64,000 nucleotides of DNA from REEB85 sp018971455 (GTDB lineage: Bacteria > Pseudomonadota > Alphaproteobacteria > Acetobacterales > Acetobacteraceae): assembly GCA_028871195.1 (NCBI GenBank), contig JAGWNT010000007.1, positions 1 through 64,000 of the forward strand. The letters run 5' to 3'. Below, piece after piece: positions 16,562 through 24,866 of this stretch (position 1 is its first letter; every line of letters begins with the position of its first letter). The translations under genes were made by a program, and so were the position numbers. The notes beneath the pieces are model-generated. The model ran no database searches and had not been told where the DNA came from. It worked only from the letters and a program-made list of their open reading frames with translations.

Positions 16562-17613
16562 CCTATCTTCCCAAGCCCCGCCTGCATCATCCCGATCTGC
16601 CGACCAACGCGCTCGGCCTGACGCGGCGCGACTACGAGGGCAGCGTCTCCACGCTCTGCGCCGGGTGCGGCCATGATTCGATCAGCGCCGCGATCGTGCA
16701 TGCCTGCTTCGAGCTGGGCCTGCCGCCGCACCGCATCGCCAAGCTGTCCGGCATCGGCTGCTCGTCCAAAACGCCGACCTATTTCCTCGGCGCGGCGCAT
16801 GGCTTCAACTCGGTGCACGGGCGCATGCCCAGCGTCGTCACCGGCGCCAACCTGGCCAATCGCGACCTGATCTATCTCGGCGTGTCCGGCGATGGCGATT
16901 CGGCCTCGATCGGGCTCGGCCAGTTCGCCCACGCCATGCGGCGCGGCCTGAACATGACCTATATCGTCGAGAACAATGGCGTCTATGGTCTGACCAAGGG
17001 ACAGTTCTCGGCCACCGCCGACAAGGGGGCGAAGAACAAGCGGGGCGTGGCCAACATGGACGAGCCGATCGACATGGTCGGCATGGCGCTCCAGCTCGGC
17101 GCGACCTTCGTCGCGCGCAGCTTCTCCGGCGACAAAGCGCAGCTGGTGCCGCTGATCAAGGCGGCGCTGACGCACAAGGGAGCCGCGTTCATCGACTGCA
17201 TCAGCCCGTGCGTGACGTTCAACAACCATGTCGGCTCGACCAAGAGCTTCGACTACGTGCGCGAGCACAATGCGGCGGTGAACTTCCTCGATGTCATCAC
17301 CGGGCGCAACGAGATCACGCTCGAAATGCCGCCGGGCACGGTGGAGATCGTCCAGCAGCATGACGGCTCGCTGCTCAAGCTGCGCAAGGTGGGCGAGGAG
17401 TACGACCCCACCGACCGCGGCGCGGCGCTGGCCTATCTGCACCGCCACCAGAGCGAGGGCGAAATCGTCACCGGTCTGCTCTATGTGGATCCGCAATCGG
17501 AGGATCTGCATGCCTATCTCGGCACGGCGACCAAGCCGCTCAATGCCATGGGCGAGGGCGAGCTGTGCCCGGGCTCGGCGGCGCTGGCGCGGCTGAACGC
17601 CTCGCTACGCTGA
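16558..17613 (+). CDS. korB: 2-oxoacid:acceptor oxidoreductase, thiamine-diphosphate-binding beta subunit
   Basis: 351 aa. STLCAGCGHDSISAA near residue 35, the ThDP/Mg motif GDGDSASIGLGQ near 110 ending in the ENNGVYGLTKGQ segment, and CISPCVTFNN identify the beta subunit. With KorA it should decarboxylate or, in reverse, carboxylate a 2-oxoacid, passing electrons through Fe-S centres to the ferredoxin-fused oxidoreductase two genes upstream. It overlaps korA by ATGA and overlaps the convergent deoxyribosyltransferase gene by 9 bases at the 3' end. Confidence 0.9.
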   Translation: MTYLPKPRLHHPDLPTNALGLTRRDYEGSVSTLCAGCGHDSISAAIVHACFELGLPPHRIAKLSGIGCSSKTPTYFLGAAHGFNSVHGRMPSVVTGANLANRDLIYLGVSGDGDSASIGLGQFAHAMRRGLNMTYIVENNGVYGLTKGQFSATADKGAKNKRGVANMDEPIDMVGMALQLGATFVARSFSGDKAQLVPLIKAALTHKGAAFIDCISPCVTFNNHVGSTKSFDYVREHNAAVNFLDVITGRNEITLEMPPGTVEIVQQHDGSLLKLRKVGEEYDPTDRGAALAYLHRHQSEGEIVTGLLYVDPQSEDLHAYLGTATKPLNAMGEGELCPGSAALARLNASLR

Positions 17614-18168
17614 CCTCGCTGCTGCGGCGACGCAGCGCGCGAAAGCGGACAGATCGCTCCACCGCGCGGCCTCGGGCACGTTCTGGCAGACCAGCACGCC
17701 GCCCGAGGCGGTGATGGCGCCGTCGAGCATCAGATTGTCCGCCCCGCCGAAATCCTCCACCTGCAACCCCTCCCCGTCCCGCCACGCGGCGCCGTCGGCC
17801 CGCGCCGCGCGGCCGAGAAAGGCGAGCGTGCGGGCGGTGAAGGGAAGTGCGGTGTTGCTCCAGGCGAAGACCGGCCGGCCGAGGGCGCGCATGAAGCCGA
17901 GCTCGAACACCGTGCCGGCATCCGCACTCGGCCCGCGGAACGGCGTGAGATTGGCGATCAGCGCGTCGCAGCCGCGGATATGCGCCTCGTTGCAAAGCGC
18001 GATCCGCCGCGCCTCGCCGAGCTGGCGCCAGGCGGGGGGCTCGTCGGGCAGGCTGTCGATCGGCCAGACGCCCACGAGGCCATGCTGCGCGCAGATCGCC
18101 TTGAGGCTGGCCGCGCGGGCGGCGGGATCGGGCAGAAACACGTCGGGGCCGGCGAGATAGACGCGCAT
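17605..18168 (-). CDS. Nucleoside 2-deoxyribosyltransferase
   Basis: 187 aa. The N-terminal MRVYLAGPDVFLPDP and the internal CDALIANLTPFRGPSADAG followed by TVFELGFMRALGRPVFAWS match this family; the Glu in VFELGF is the expected nucleophile. It exchanges bases on deoxyribonucleosides in purine/pyrimidine salvage. The ATG at 18168 is taken as the start because longer in-frame versions have an Arg/Pro-rich, unconserved N-terminus. Convergent with korB, and 38 bases downstream of the histidine kinase gene on the same strand. Confidence 0.87.
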   Translation of the reverse strand: MRVYLAGPDVFLPDPAARAASLKAICAQHGLVGVWPIDSLPDEPPAWRQLGEARRIALCNEAHIRGCDALIANLTPFRGPSADAGTVFELGFMRALGRPVFAWSNTALPFTARTLAFLGRAARADGAAWRDGEGLQVEDFGGADNLMLDGAITASGGVLVCQNVPEAARWSDLSAFARCVAAAARSA

Positions 18169-18206
18169 CCTGCAACTCTGCCCGCTTCGCGGCCGCCCGG
18201 AAAGGA

Positions 18207-20267
18207 TTAGGCGGCCGGAAGCTGGAGCAACTCGTGCAGCATGTCGGCGCTGCGGGCGATCTCGCTGTCGAGCGCCGGGCCGATCGCGGCGGCGTCGAGA
18301 TGGCCCTGCATCAGGCGGCGCATGCGCGCCTCCAGCCCCGAGAGGCCGTAGCTGCCGGCGAGGCCCGCGATGGCGTGGGCCACGGCCGCGGCGGTCGCCT
18401 GGTCGCCTTCGGCCAGCGCCTGGCGCAGCCGGAAGGTGCGGCTGCGGATATCGGCGAGGCACTGCTCGACCAGATCGGCGAACATGGCCGGCGCGAGGCC
18501 GCGCCGCAGATCGGCCAGGCGCGCATCGTCGATCAGCGGCTTGGCGTGCGCCGGCACCGATTCGGGCGGCGCCGCGGGCTGGATCGGATCGACCAACCGG
18601 CCGACCGCGGCATAGAGCTCGGCCGGGCGCAGCGGCTTGGCGAGCACGCCGTCCATCACGTCCGGCGGCACCTGCCAGCCGGTCAGCGTGGCGACATTGC
18701 CGGTCAGCGCGACGATCTTCACCCGGCCCGCCGGCCCGGGCAGGGCGCGGATGCGCCGCGCCGCCTCGGCACCGTCGATGCCGGGCATCATGATGTCCAT
18801 CAGCACCACGTCGAAGGGCCGGCTGGCGACCAGGCGCACGGCCTCCTCGCCGGACTCGACCGTATCGACCCGGTGACCCTCGCGGCGCAGCAGCGAGGCG
18901 GTGAGCATGCGGTTGCTGGCGACATCCTCGACCAGCAGCAGATTGGCGCGGCGCGGCGGGCGCTGGGCGGCGGCGGCGGGCACGGTGTCAAGCACCAGCT
19001 CCACCCAGAAGATGTTGCCGTCCGCCTCGCTGGTCAGCCCGAGCCGGCCGCCCATCAGCGCCACCAGACGGGCGCAGATGGCCAGACCGAGCCCGCAGCC
19101 CGGGGTGCCGGCGGCACGCGCGCCCTCCAGCCGGGCGAAGGGCTGGAACAGCAGCGCCGCCTGGTCGGCCGGAATGGCCGGGCCGGGATCGCGCACCGAC
19201 AGGCGCAGCAGCCGGCGATCGCCCTGGGCCATCAGCTCGGCGCCCAGGCGCACGGTGCCCGGCCGGGAGAATTTGATCGCGTTTCCGACGAGGTTCAGCA
19301 GCACCTGGCGCAGCCGCCCGACATCGGCCTGCAGCGTTGGCGGCACAGCCGGGTCGATCCGCACCGCAAGGCGCTGCCCGTGCGCCGCCGCCTGGGCGGT
19401 GAGCATGGTGCCGACACCCTCGAGCAGAGGGTGCAGCGCAATCTCGGCCGGGCGCAGGGCGAGCTGGCCGGCATCCATCTGCGACATGTCCAGAATGTCG
19501 CGCACCAGATCGAGCAGCGCCTCGCCGGACAGCCGGGCCATGTCGGCGAACTGGGCCTGCGCCGGCGACAGGCCGGATTCCTCGAGCAGCGCGAGGCCGG
19601 CCAGCACCGCGTTGAGCGGCCCGCGGATTTCATGGCTGACCATGGCGACGAACTGCGCCTTGCGCGCCACGCCGGCCTCGGCGATGCGCCGCGCCTCGGC
19701 GCGCGCCGCCTCGGCGTGCCGGCGGGCGGTGATGTCGGTGTAGAGGGTGACGAACCCCCCATCGGGCAGCGCACTGCGCCGCAGTTCGACCACCCGCCCG
19801 TCCGGCCGCAACCGCTCGCTCACCCCGATGTCGCGATAGGGCGCCAGGCGCGTCAGGCGCTGGGCGATCTCCGCCTCGATCGCCGCTTCGTCCTCCAGCA
19901 CGCCGAACTCGCCGGCATGGGCCTGCGCGCGCAGCATCTCCTGCATCGACAGGCCGACGCGCAGGATTTCGCGCGGCACGCCCGTGAAGTCCGGGAAACG
20001 GTCGTTCCACTGCACCAGGCGCATATCCGCATCGAGCACCATCACCCCGTCGGTGATGCCGGCGAGGGTGGCGCGCAGCTGGGCGCTGCGCGCCTCGGCC
20101 CGGCTCCGGGCGAGCTCGAGCTCGGCATAGGCGGAGGCAACGGCGCGGCCATCCTGGGCCAGCAGCGCGGCGCGCCGGCGCGCCGTGCGCACCTGGACGG
20201 CCAGCATGATGGTGGCCGCGGCCATGCTCGCCATGCCCGCGCCAAGCAGCAGCATGGGCCAGCTCAT
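18207..20267 (-). CDS. Hybrid sensor histidine kinase (PAS-HisKA-HATPase-REC-HPt)
   Basis: 686 aa from the ATG at 20267; a GTG at 20342 would add 25 residues. A single N-terminal hydrophobic segment (about residues 3-25) suggests membrane anchoring. A PAS domain (about 65-185) is followed by HisKA with SHEIRGPLN and phospho-acceptor His212, an ATPase domain with NLVGNAIKFS and GCGLGLAI, a receiver domain with VEDVASNR and Asp491 in LMDIMMPG, and an HPt-like tail with His631. The HPt motif reads AHAIAG, lacking the Lys usually two residues after the His. The signal and output partner are unknown. Confidence 0.9.
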   Translation of the reverse strand: MSWPMLLLGAGMASMAAATIMLAVQVRTARRRAALLAQDGRAVASAYAELELARSRAEARSAQLRATLAGITDGVMVLDADMRLVQWNDRFPDFTGVPREILRVGLSMQEMLRAQAHAGEFGVLEDEAAIEAEIAQRLTRLAPYRDIGVSERLRPDGRVVELRRSALPDGGFVTLYTDITARRHAEAARAEARRIAEAGVARKAQFVAMVSHEIRGPLNAVLAGLALLEESGLSPAQAQFADMARLSGEALLDLVRDILDMSQMDAGQLALRPAEIALHPLLEGVGTMLTAQAAAHGQRLAVRIDPAVPPTLQADVGRLRQVLLNLVGNAIKFSRPGTVRLGAELMAQGDRRLLRLSVRDPGPAIPADQAALLFQPFARLEGARAAGTPGCGLGLAICARLVALMGGRLGLTSEADGNIFWVELVLDTVPAAAAQRPPRRANLLLVEDVASNRMLTASLLRREGHRVDTVESGEEAVRLVASRPFDVVLMDIMMPGIDGAEAARRIRALPGPAGRVKIVALTGNVATLTGWQVPPDVMDGVLAKPLRPAELYAAVGRLVDPIQPAAPPESVPAHAKPLIDDARLADLRRGLAPAMFADLVEQCLADIRSRTFRLRQALAEGDQATAAAVAHAIAGLAGSYGLSGLEARMRRLMQGHLDAAAIGPALDSEIARSADMLHELLQLPAA

Positions 20268-20430
20268 GGCGGTGGACGGCTCGATCGGGCGGTGGATGGA
20301 GGAGACATGGCTTTTGGCACCTCGCCGGCGACGTCGCGGCACCGCATGGCATATGTCAACAAGTGTTAAGCGATCATATCGTCAGGGCTGGCCCCCCGGC
20401 AACCGGGTTTCTGCTGCGCCGCAGCGTCCC

Positions 20431-20459
20431 TTGTCCGGGACCGGCGATGCTGCTTATGT
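20431..20459 (+). promoter_or_regulatory. Putative icd promoter
   Basis: TTGTCC (20431-20436) and TTATGT (20454-20459) are separated by exactly 17 bases in the 259-base gap before icd, giving a leader of about 60 bases. The match to the vegetative consensus is moderate. Confidence 0.35.
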
Positions 20460-20526
20460 CCGCCCTTCGATGGACGGGGCGGCCCAGCCAGGCTGCCCGC
20501 CGACAACCCGCAGACCCGAGGATGGA

Positions 20527-21741
20527 ATGGCGAAGATCAAGGTGAAGACCCCCGTTGTGGAACTCGACGGGGATGAGATGACGCGTATCATCTGGGGCTT
20601 CATCAAGGACAAGCTGATCCTCCCCTACCTCGATATCGACCTCAAATACTACGACCTTGGCATCGAATACCGCGACCAGACCGATGACCAGGTCACGATC
20701 GACTCGGCCAATGCCATCAAGCAGTACGGCGTGGGCGTGAAATGCGCCACCATCACCCCGGACGAGGCGCGGGTGGCGGAGTTCAAGCTGAAGAAGATGT
20801 GGCGCAGCCCGAACGGCACCATCCGCAACATTCTCGACGGTACAATCTTTCGCGAGCCCATCATCTGCCAGAACGTGCCGCGCCTCGTGCCGCATTGGAG
20901 CCAGCCGATCGTCATCGGCCGCCACGCCTATGGCGATATCTATCGCGCCACCGAAACCAAGATCCCCGGCGCCGGCCGCGTCACCCTGAACTACCAGCCG
21001 GCCGGCGGCGGCCCCGCCCAGGTGATGGAGGTGTTCGACTTCAAGGGCGCCGGCGTCGCGATGGGCATGCACAACACCAAGGAATCCATCGAGGGTTTCG
21101 CGCGGGCCAGCTTCAATTACGGCCTGGCGCGCAAATACCCGGTGTACCTGTCCACCAAGAACACCATCCTCAAAGCCTATGACGGCATGTTCAAGGACGT
21201 GTTCCAGGAGATCTTCGACGCCGAGTTCAAGGCGCGCTACGACGCGCTGAAGCTGACCTACGAGCACCGCCTGATCGATGACATGGTGGCCAGCGCGCTG
21301 AAGTGGAATGGCGGCTATGTGTGGGCGTGCAAGAACTACGACGGCGACGTGGAGAGCGACATCGTCGCCCAGGGCTTCGGCAGCCTCGGCCTGATGACCA
21401 GCGTGCTGATGAGCCCGGACGGCAACACGGTGGAGAGCGAGGCCGCGCACGGCACGGTGACGCGCCATTACCGCGAGCACCAGAAGGGCCGCGAGACCAG
21501 CACCAACCCGATCGCCTCGATCTTCGCCTGGACGCGCGGGCTGATCTATCGCGGCCGCTTCGACAACACCCAGGACGTCACCGATTTCGCCGAGACGCTG
21601 GAGCGGGTCTGCGTCCAGACCGTGGAAAGCGGGGCGATGACCAAGGACCTCGCCAGCCTGATCGGGCCCGCGCAACCCTGGCTGAACACCCAGGACTTCC
21701 TTGCCAGGATCGATGCCAACCTCAAGCTGGCAATGGCCTGA
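20527..21741 (+). CDS. icd: NADP-dependent isocitrate dehydrogenase
   Basis: 404 aa, the length of the eukaryotic-like (subfamily II) NADP-IDH common in alphaproteobacteria. It begins KVKTPVVELDGDEMTRIIWG, with the substrate-binding SPNGTIRN segment near residue 95, and NDMVAS-type metal residues in IDDMVASALKWNGGY; the C-terminal half includes ESEAAHGTVTRHYREH. It converts isocitrate to 2-oxoglutarate in the TCA cycle. The ATG at 20527 matches the conserved N-terminus; the upstream in-frame extension does not. Its product is the likely substrate of the KorAB complex encoded 3 kb upstream. Confidence 0.97.
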   Translation: MAKIKVKTPVVELDGDEMTRIIWGFIKDKLILPYLDIDLKYYDLGIEYRDQTDDQVTIDSANAIKQYGVGVKCATITPDEARVAEFKLKKMWRSPNGTIRNILDGTIFREPIICQNVPRLVPHWSQPIVIGRHAYGDIYRATETKIPGAGRVTLNYQPAGGGPAQVMEVFDFKGAGVAMGMHNTKESIEGFARASFNYGLARKYPVYLSTKNTILKAYDGMFKDVFQEIFDAEFKARYDALKLTYEHRLIDDMVASALKWNGGYVWACKNYDGDVESDIVAQGFGSLGLMTSVLMSPDGNTVESEAAHGTVTRHYREHQKGRETSTNPIASIFAWTRGLIYRGRFDNTQDVTDFAETLERVCVQTVESGAMTKDLASLIGPAQPWLNTQDFLARIDANLKLAMA

Positions 21742-21763
21742 CACGGCGTTGCGCTATTGCATC

Positions 21764-21796
21764 TTCTCCCTACATGCTGCGGGCATGTAGGGAGAA
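21764..21796. promoter_or_regulatory. Perfect 13-bp inverted repeat covering a ribosome binding site
   Basis: TTCTCCCTACATG at 21764-21776 is repeated exactly as its complement at 21784-21796, with a 7-base loop. The downstream arm contains the GGGAGA ribosome-binding sequence of the following hydrolase gene, whose ATG is at 21802. It can act as an RNA hairpin hiding that site, as a protein operator, or as part of the icd 3' end; no T-run follows, so a plain terminator is less likely. Confidence 0.6.
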
Positions 21797-21801
21797 ATGC
21801 G

Positions 21802-22716
21802 ATGGATGATCTGGCAGGTAGCGGGCTGGCGGATAACGGGCTGGCGGATAGCGGGCTGGCGAGCAACGGTCTGGCGGGCCTGATCGCGCCGCCGCTGGCG
21901 CGGCGCGGCTTCGTGATGAGCAGCCTGATCGGCGGGCTCACGCTGGCCACCACGCGCGTCGAGGCGCAGGTCATCCACACCGACAGCACCGGGCTGGTCG
22001 CCGGCGAGGTGCAGATCCCGGTCACCGACGGCAGGCTGCCGGGCTATTTCGCCCGCCCGGTGGGCGCCGGCCCGTTTCCCATCGTGCTGGTGAACGAGGA
22101 GATCTTCGGCGTCCACGCCTACATCAAGGATATCTGCCGGCGGCTGGCCAAGCTCGGCTATGCCGCCATCGCGCCGGAGATCTATGCGCGGCTGGCCGAT
22201 CTGTCGAAGATGACGGATGCGAGCCAGATCTTCGCCCAGGTGATCAGCAAGGCACCGGACGCCACCATGCTCTCCGACCTCGACAGCGCGGTGGCCTATG
22301 CCGCGGCCCATGGCGGCGATATCGCGCGGCTCGGCGTGACCGGCTTCTGCCGCGGCGGGCGCAACACCTGGATGTATGCCGCCCACAACCCCCGGCTGAA
22401 GGCCGCCGTCGCCTGGTATGGCCCGATCCTCGGAACCCCCAGCGCGATCCAGCCGCATACGGTGATGGACATCGCCGGCGATATCCACTGCCCGCTGCTC
22501 GGCCTCTATGGCGGCAAGGATGGCAGCATCCGGGAGGCGGACGTGCAGGCCGCCGCCGCCAAGGCGCGCGCCGCCGGCAAGACCGTGGAGGTCGTCTTCT
22601 ATCCCGATGCCGGGCATGGGTTTCATGCCGATTACCGCCCGAGCTACAAGCCGGTCGACGCCGCCGATGGCTGGACCCGCATGCAGGCGTGGTTCCGAAA
22701 CTACGGGGCGATCTGA
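21802..22716 (+). CDS. Exported dienelactone hydrolase-family protein
   Basis: 304 aa alpha/beta hydrolase. Residues 4-27 hold a five-residue repeat of the form LA(G/D/S)(S/N)G, followed by a twin-arginine-like signal (ARRGFVMSSLIGGLTLATTR), so the enzyme is probably periplasmic via Tat. The catalytic triad is Cys in GFCRGGRN, Asp in GGKDGS and His in DAGHGFHADYR; Glu in VNEEIFGVH completes the family active site. Physiological substrate unknown. Translation may be controlled by the hairpin directly upstream. Convergent with modC. Confidence 0.87.
   Translation: MDDLAGSGLADNGLADSGLASNGLAGLIAPPLARRGFVMSSLIGGLTLATTRVEAQVIHTDSTGLVAGEVQIPVTDGRLPGYFARPVGAGPFPIVLVNEEIFGVHAYIKDICRRLAKLGYAAIAPEIYARLADLSKMTDASQIFAQVISKAPDATMLSDLDSAVAYAAAHGGDIARLGVTGFCRGGRNTWMYAAHNPRLKAAVAWYGPILGTPSAIQPHTVMDIAGDIHCPLLGLYGGKDGSIREADVQAAAAKARAAGKTVEVVFYPDAGHGFHADYRPSYKPVDAADGWTRMQAWFRNYGAI
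21811..21870 (+). repeat. Four 15-base tandem repeats in the hydrolase N-terminus
   Basis: Units beginning CTGGC start at 21811, 21826, 21841 and 21856, with a partial fifth copy at 21871. They encode LAGSG, LADNG, LADSG and LASNG ahead of the twin-arginine signal. Units differ at a few bases, so the array is decayed but in frame. Confidence 0.8.
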
Positions 22717-22722
22717 GCCCGT

Positions 22723-23808
22723 CTACGCCGCCAGCACCTCGATTGCGGTCGATTTGAACATGACGACGACCGGCGCGCCCGGCACGAGGTCGAGGCGCGC
22801 CACCGCGTCGGGCGTCACCCGGGCGAGGATCGCCTGGCCCTCGGCGAGCACCTCCACCAACGCGGTGTGGCGCCCGGTGTCGATGGTGACGGCTCGCACC
22901 CGGGCCGGCAGCACGTTCTGCACGCTCACCGGCCCCGGCATGTCGCGCGCCAGGATGACGTCCCGCGCCGGGATGCGCAGCCGCACGGCGTGGCCGGGCG
23001 CCATCGCAAGCTGCGGCACGCGGATGGCGGCCGCGCCGAAGGCCAGCGTGCTGAGCTGGCGCGCCGGGTCGTGGCCGGCGACGTGGGTGGCGATCACCGC
23101 ACCGGCATCGTCGCGCGCCGCCCAGGCCAGGTCGCCGCGCGCCGACATCTCGCCGAGCGGGCCGGCGGCCACGACCCGCCCGCCTTCCAGCAGCACCAGC
23201 GTATCGGCGAGCTGAACCACCTCGTCGGCGGCGTGGGTGACGTAGAGCACGGGCAGCGCCCAGGCCGCCTTGAGCCGCGCCAGATAGGGCAGGATTTCAT
23301 CCTTGCGCGCGGCATCGAGGCTGGCCAGCGGCTCGTCCAACAGCAGCAGCGCGGGCTGGGCAAGCAGCGCGCGGCCGATCGCCACGCGCTGGCGCTCGCC
23401 GCCCGAGAGGCTGGCCGGGCGGCGCGCGAGCAGACCGCCCAGGCCCAGCACATCGACCACCTCATCGAAGCCGATGATGCGGGCACCCGGGGCGGCGCGG
23501 CGCAGCCCGTAGCGCAGGTTGCCGCTGACCGCGAGGTGGGGGAAGAGCCGCGCATCCTGGAACACCAGCCCGACCCGCCGCCGCTCGGCCGGCACGTGCA
23601 GCCCGGCCGCGCTGTCGGCGAGCAGGCGCCCGGCCACCTCGATGCGCGCCGCGTCGGGCCGCAGCAGCCCGGCCACCGCCGCCACCACGCTCGACTTGCC
23701 CGCCCCCGAGGGGCCGAACAGCACCACCACGCCCGGGGTCGGCGCGGTGAAGGCGATATCGAGCGCGAAGCCGGGGAAGCGGTGGCGCAGGGCGAGGGAG
23801 AAGCTCAC
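22723..23808 (-). CDS. modC: Molybdate ABC transporter ATP-binding protein
   Basis: 361 aa. Walker A is FGPSGAGKSS, the ABC signature LSGGERQRVAIGRAL, Walker B LLLDEPLASLD, and the H-loop is in YVTHAADE. A C-terminal TOBE/Mop-type domain (about residues 290-361) ends with MFKSTAIEVL, typical of ModC and absent from generic ATPases. It powers molybdate uptake with ModB. The start is a GTG at 23808 overlapping the modB stop (GTGA). Confidence 0.93.
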   Translation of the reverse strand: MSFSLALRHRFPGFALDIAFTAPTPGVVVLFGPSGAGKSSVVAAVAGLLRPDAARIEVAGRLLADSAAGLHVPAERRRVGLVFQDARLFPHLAVSGNLRYGLRRAAPGARIIGFDEVVDVLGLGGLLARRPASLSGGERQRVAIGRALLAQPALLLLDEPLASLDAARKDEILPYLARLKAAWALPVLYVTHAADEVVQLADTLVLLEGGRVVAAGPLGEMSARGDLAWAARDDAGAVIATHVAGHDPARQLSTLAFGAAAIRVPQLAMAPGHAVRLRIPARDVILARDMPGPVSVQNVLPARVRAVTIDTGRHTALVEVLAEGQAILARVTPDAVARLDLVPGAPVVVMFKSTAIEVLAA

Positions 23809-24515
23809 CGCCCGATGGCTGCCTGCAGGCGGCGGCCGACCCATTCGGAGAGCACGAGGCCGCCAAGCGCCAGCGCCATCGACATCAGCGACAGCCGGGC
23901 CGCCGCGGCCTCGCCGCCGGGGCTTTGCAGCGCCGAATAGATGGCCAGCGGCAGGGTCTGCGTCTGGCCGGGGATGTTGGCCGCGAAGGTGATCACCGCG
24001 CCGAACTCGCCGAGGCAGGTGGCGAAGCCGACAATGGCGGCGACCAGGATGCCGGGGGCGGCCAGCGGCAGGGTGACGGTCAGCAGCCGGTCGAGCGGGC
24101 CGGCGCCGAGGGTGCGCGCGGCCTGTTCGAGACCGGGATCCACCGCCTCCAGCGACAGGCGGATGGCGCGCAGCATGATGGGAAAGATCATCACCGCGCA
24201 GGCCAGGCTGGCGCCGGCGGTGGTGAAGGCGAGCCGGATATCGAACCAGCGGTGCAGCAGGGCGCCGACCGGCCCGCGAATGCCGAACACCAGCAGCAGC
24301 AGCCAGCCCGTCACCACCGGCGGCAGCACCATCGGCAGGTGCAGCGCGGCACTGAGCAGCCAGCGGCCCGGAAAAGCGTGACGGGCAAGCAGCCAGGCCA
24401 CCAGGACGGCCAGCGGCAGGCCGAAGCCGACGGCACGCCCGGCGACCGCGAGGGTCAGCCGCACCGCCTGCCACTCGCCCTGCGACAATGCCAGCGCCGC
24501 GAGCCCCTCCGCCAT
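23805..24515 (-). CDS. modB: Molybdate ABC transporter permease
   Basis: 236 aa with about five transmembrane segments. The EAA-type cytoplasmic loop reads EQAARTLGAGPLDRLLTVTLPLAAPGI, and the LGEFGAVITFAANIPG segment is typical of ModB. It forms the inner-membrane channel for molybdate. No modA gene for the periplasmic binding protein lies next to it; upstream is the formate dehydrogenase operon, a molybdoenzyme. A GC hairpin and GGAGGGG precede the ATG at 24515, and a Mo-box-like palindrome lies about 40 bases upstream. Confidence 0.93.
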   Translation of the reverse strand: MAEGLAALALSQGEWQAVRLTLAVAGRAVGFGLPLAVLVAWLLARHAFPGRWLLSAALHLPMVLPPVVTGWLLLLVFGIRGPVGALLHRWFDIRLAFTTAGASLACAVMIFPIMLRAIRLSLEAVDPGLEQAARTLGAGPLDRLLTVTLPLAAPGILVAAIVGFATCLGEFGAVITFAANIPGQTQTLPLAIYSALQSPGGEAAAARLSLMSMALALGGLVLSEWVGRRLQAAIGR

Positions 24516-24553
24516 GCCAGCCCCTCCGTCGCCGGCACGCGCCGGCGGCCGGA

Positions 24554-24577
24554 CGTTATATGGACCTGGACATATCG
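24554..24577 (-). promoter_or_regulatory. Mo-box-like palindrome before modB
   Basis: The 24-base element begins CGTTATAT and ends ACATATCG, giving an imperfect palindrome of CG-AT-rich half-sites centred on CCTGG-type sequence. It resembles ModE/Mop-type molybdate regulator sites (TATA-rich half-sites flanked by CG). It is 39 bases upstream of the modB ATG and downstream of fdsD, the position expected for molybdate-controlled repression of modBC. Confidence 0.5.
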
Positions 24578-24608
24578 GGCAAGCGCGCCCGCCGCGACGG
24601 GGGAAGGA

Positions 24609-24866
24609 TCAGCCGGAGGGTGCGGCAGGGCGCGTGTGCAGGTCCGCCGCCGGATCGTGATGGTCGAGCAGCGCCACGGCCTCGCGCGCCACCGGATCAA
24701 GCCCGACGCCGCCGGCGGCGAAATGCACCAGCATGGCGGCGCGCATGCGGGGCTCCCAGAAGCGAAGGATATGGTCGGCCACCTGGCGCGCCGCCTGCCC
24801 GCCAGGCTGGCTGGCGAAGAAGCGGCTGATCTGGTTGGCCATCATGACCAGCTTGTCAGGCGACAT
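24609..24866 (-). CDS. fdsD: Formate dehydrogenase delta subunit
   Basis: 85 aa. The segment MSPDKLVMMANQISRFFAS, followed by a region with VADHILRFWEPRMRAAM, is the recognisable FdsD pattern. This small subunit is needed for assembly or stability of NAD-linked molybdenum formate dehydrogenase. The ATG at 24866 overlaps the fdhD 3' end by 11 bases; an upstream in-frame start at 24899 lies within fdhD. It is the last gene of the fds operon. Confidence 0.88.
   Translation of the reverse strand: MSPDKLVMMANQISRFFASQPGGQAARQVADHILRFWEPRMRAAMLVHFAAGGVGLDPVAREAVALLDHHDPAADLHTRPAAPSG

Noticed and set aside
18234..20369. 711-codon plus-strand open frame opposite the histidine kinase
   Set aside because: Low-complexity Arg/His/Gln/Gly sequence antisense to well-supported kinase domains; a GC-driven artefact.
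22723..24474. Single 583-codon fused permease-ATPase frame
   Set aside because: The N-terminal part is an out-of-frame shadow of modB. The real modC starts at the GTG at 23808, overlapping the modB stop.
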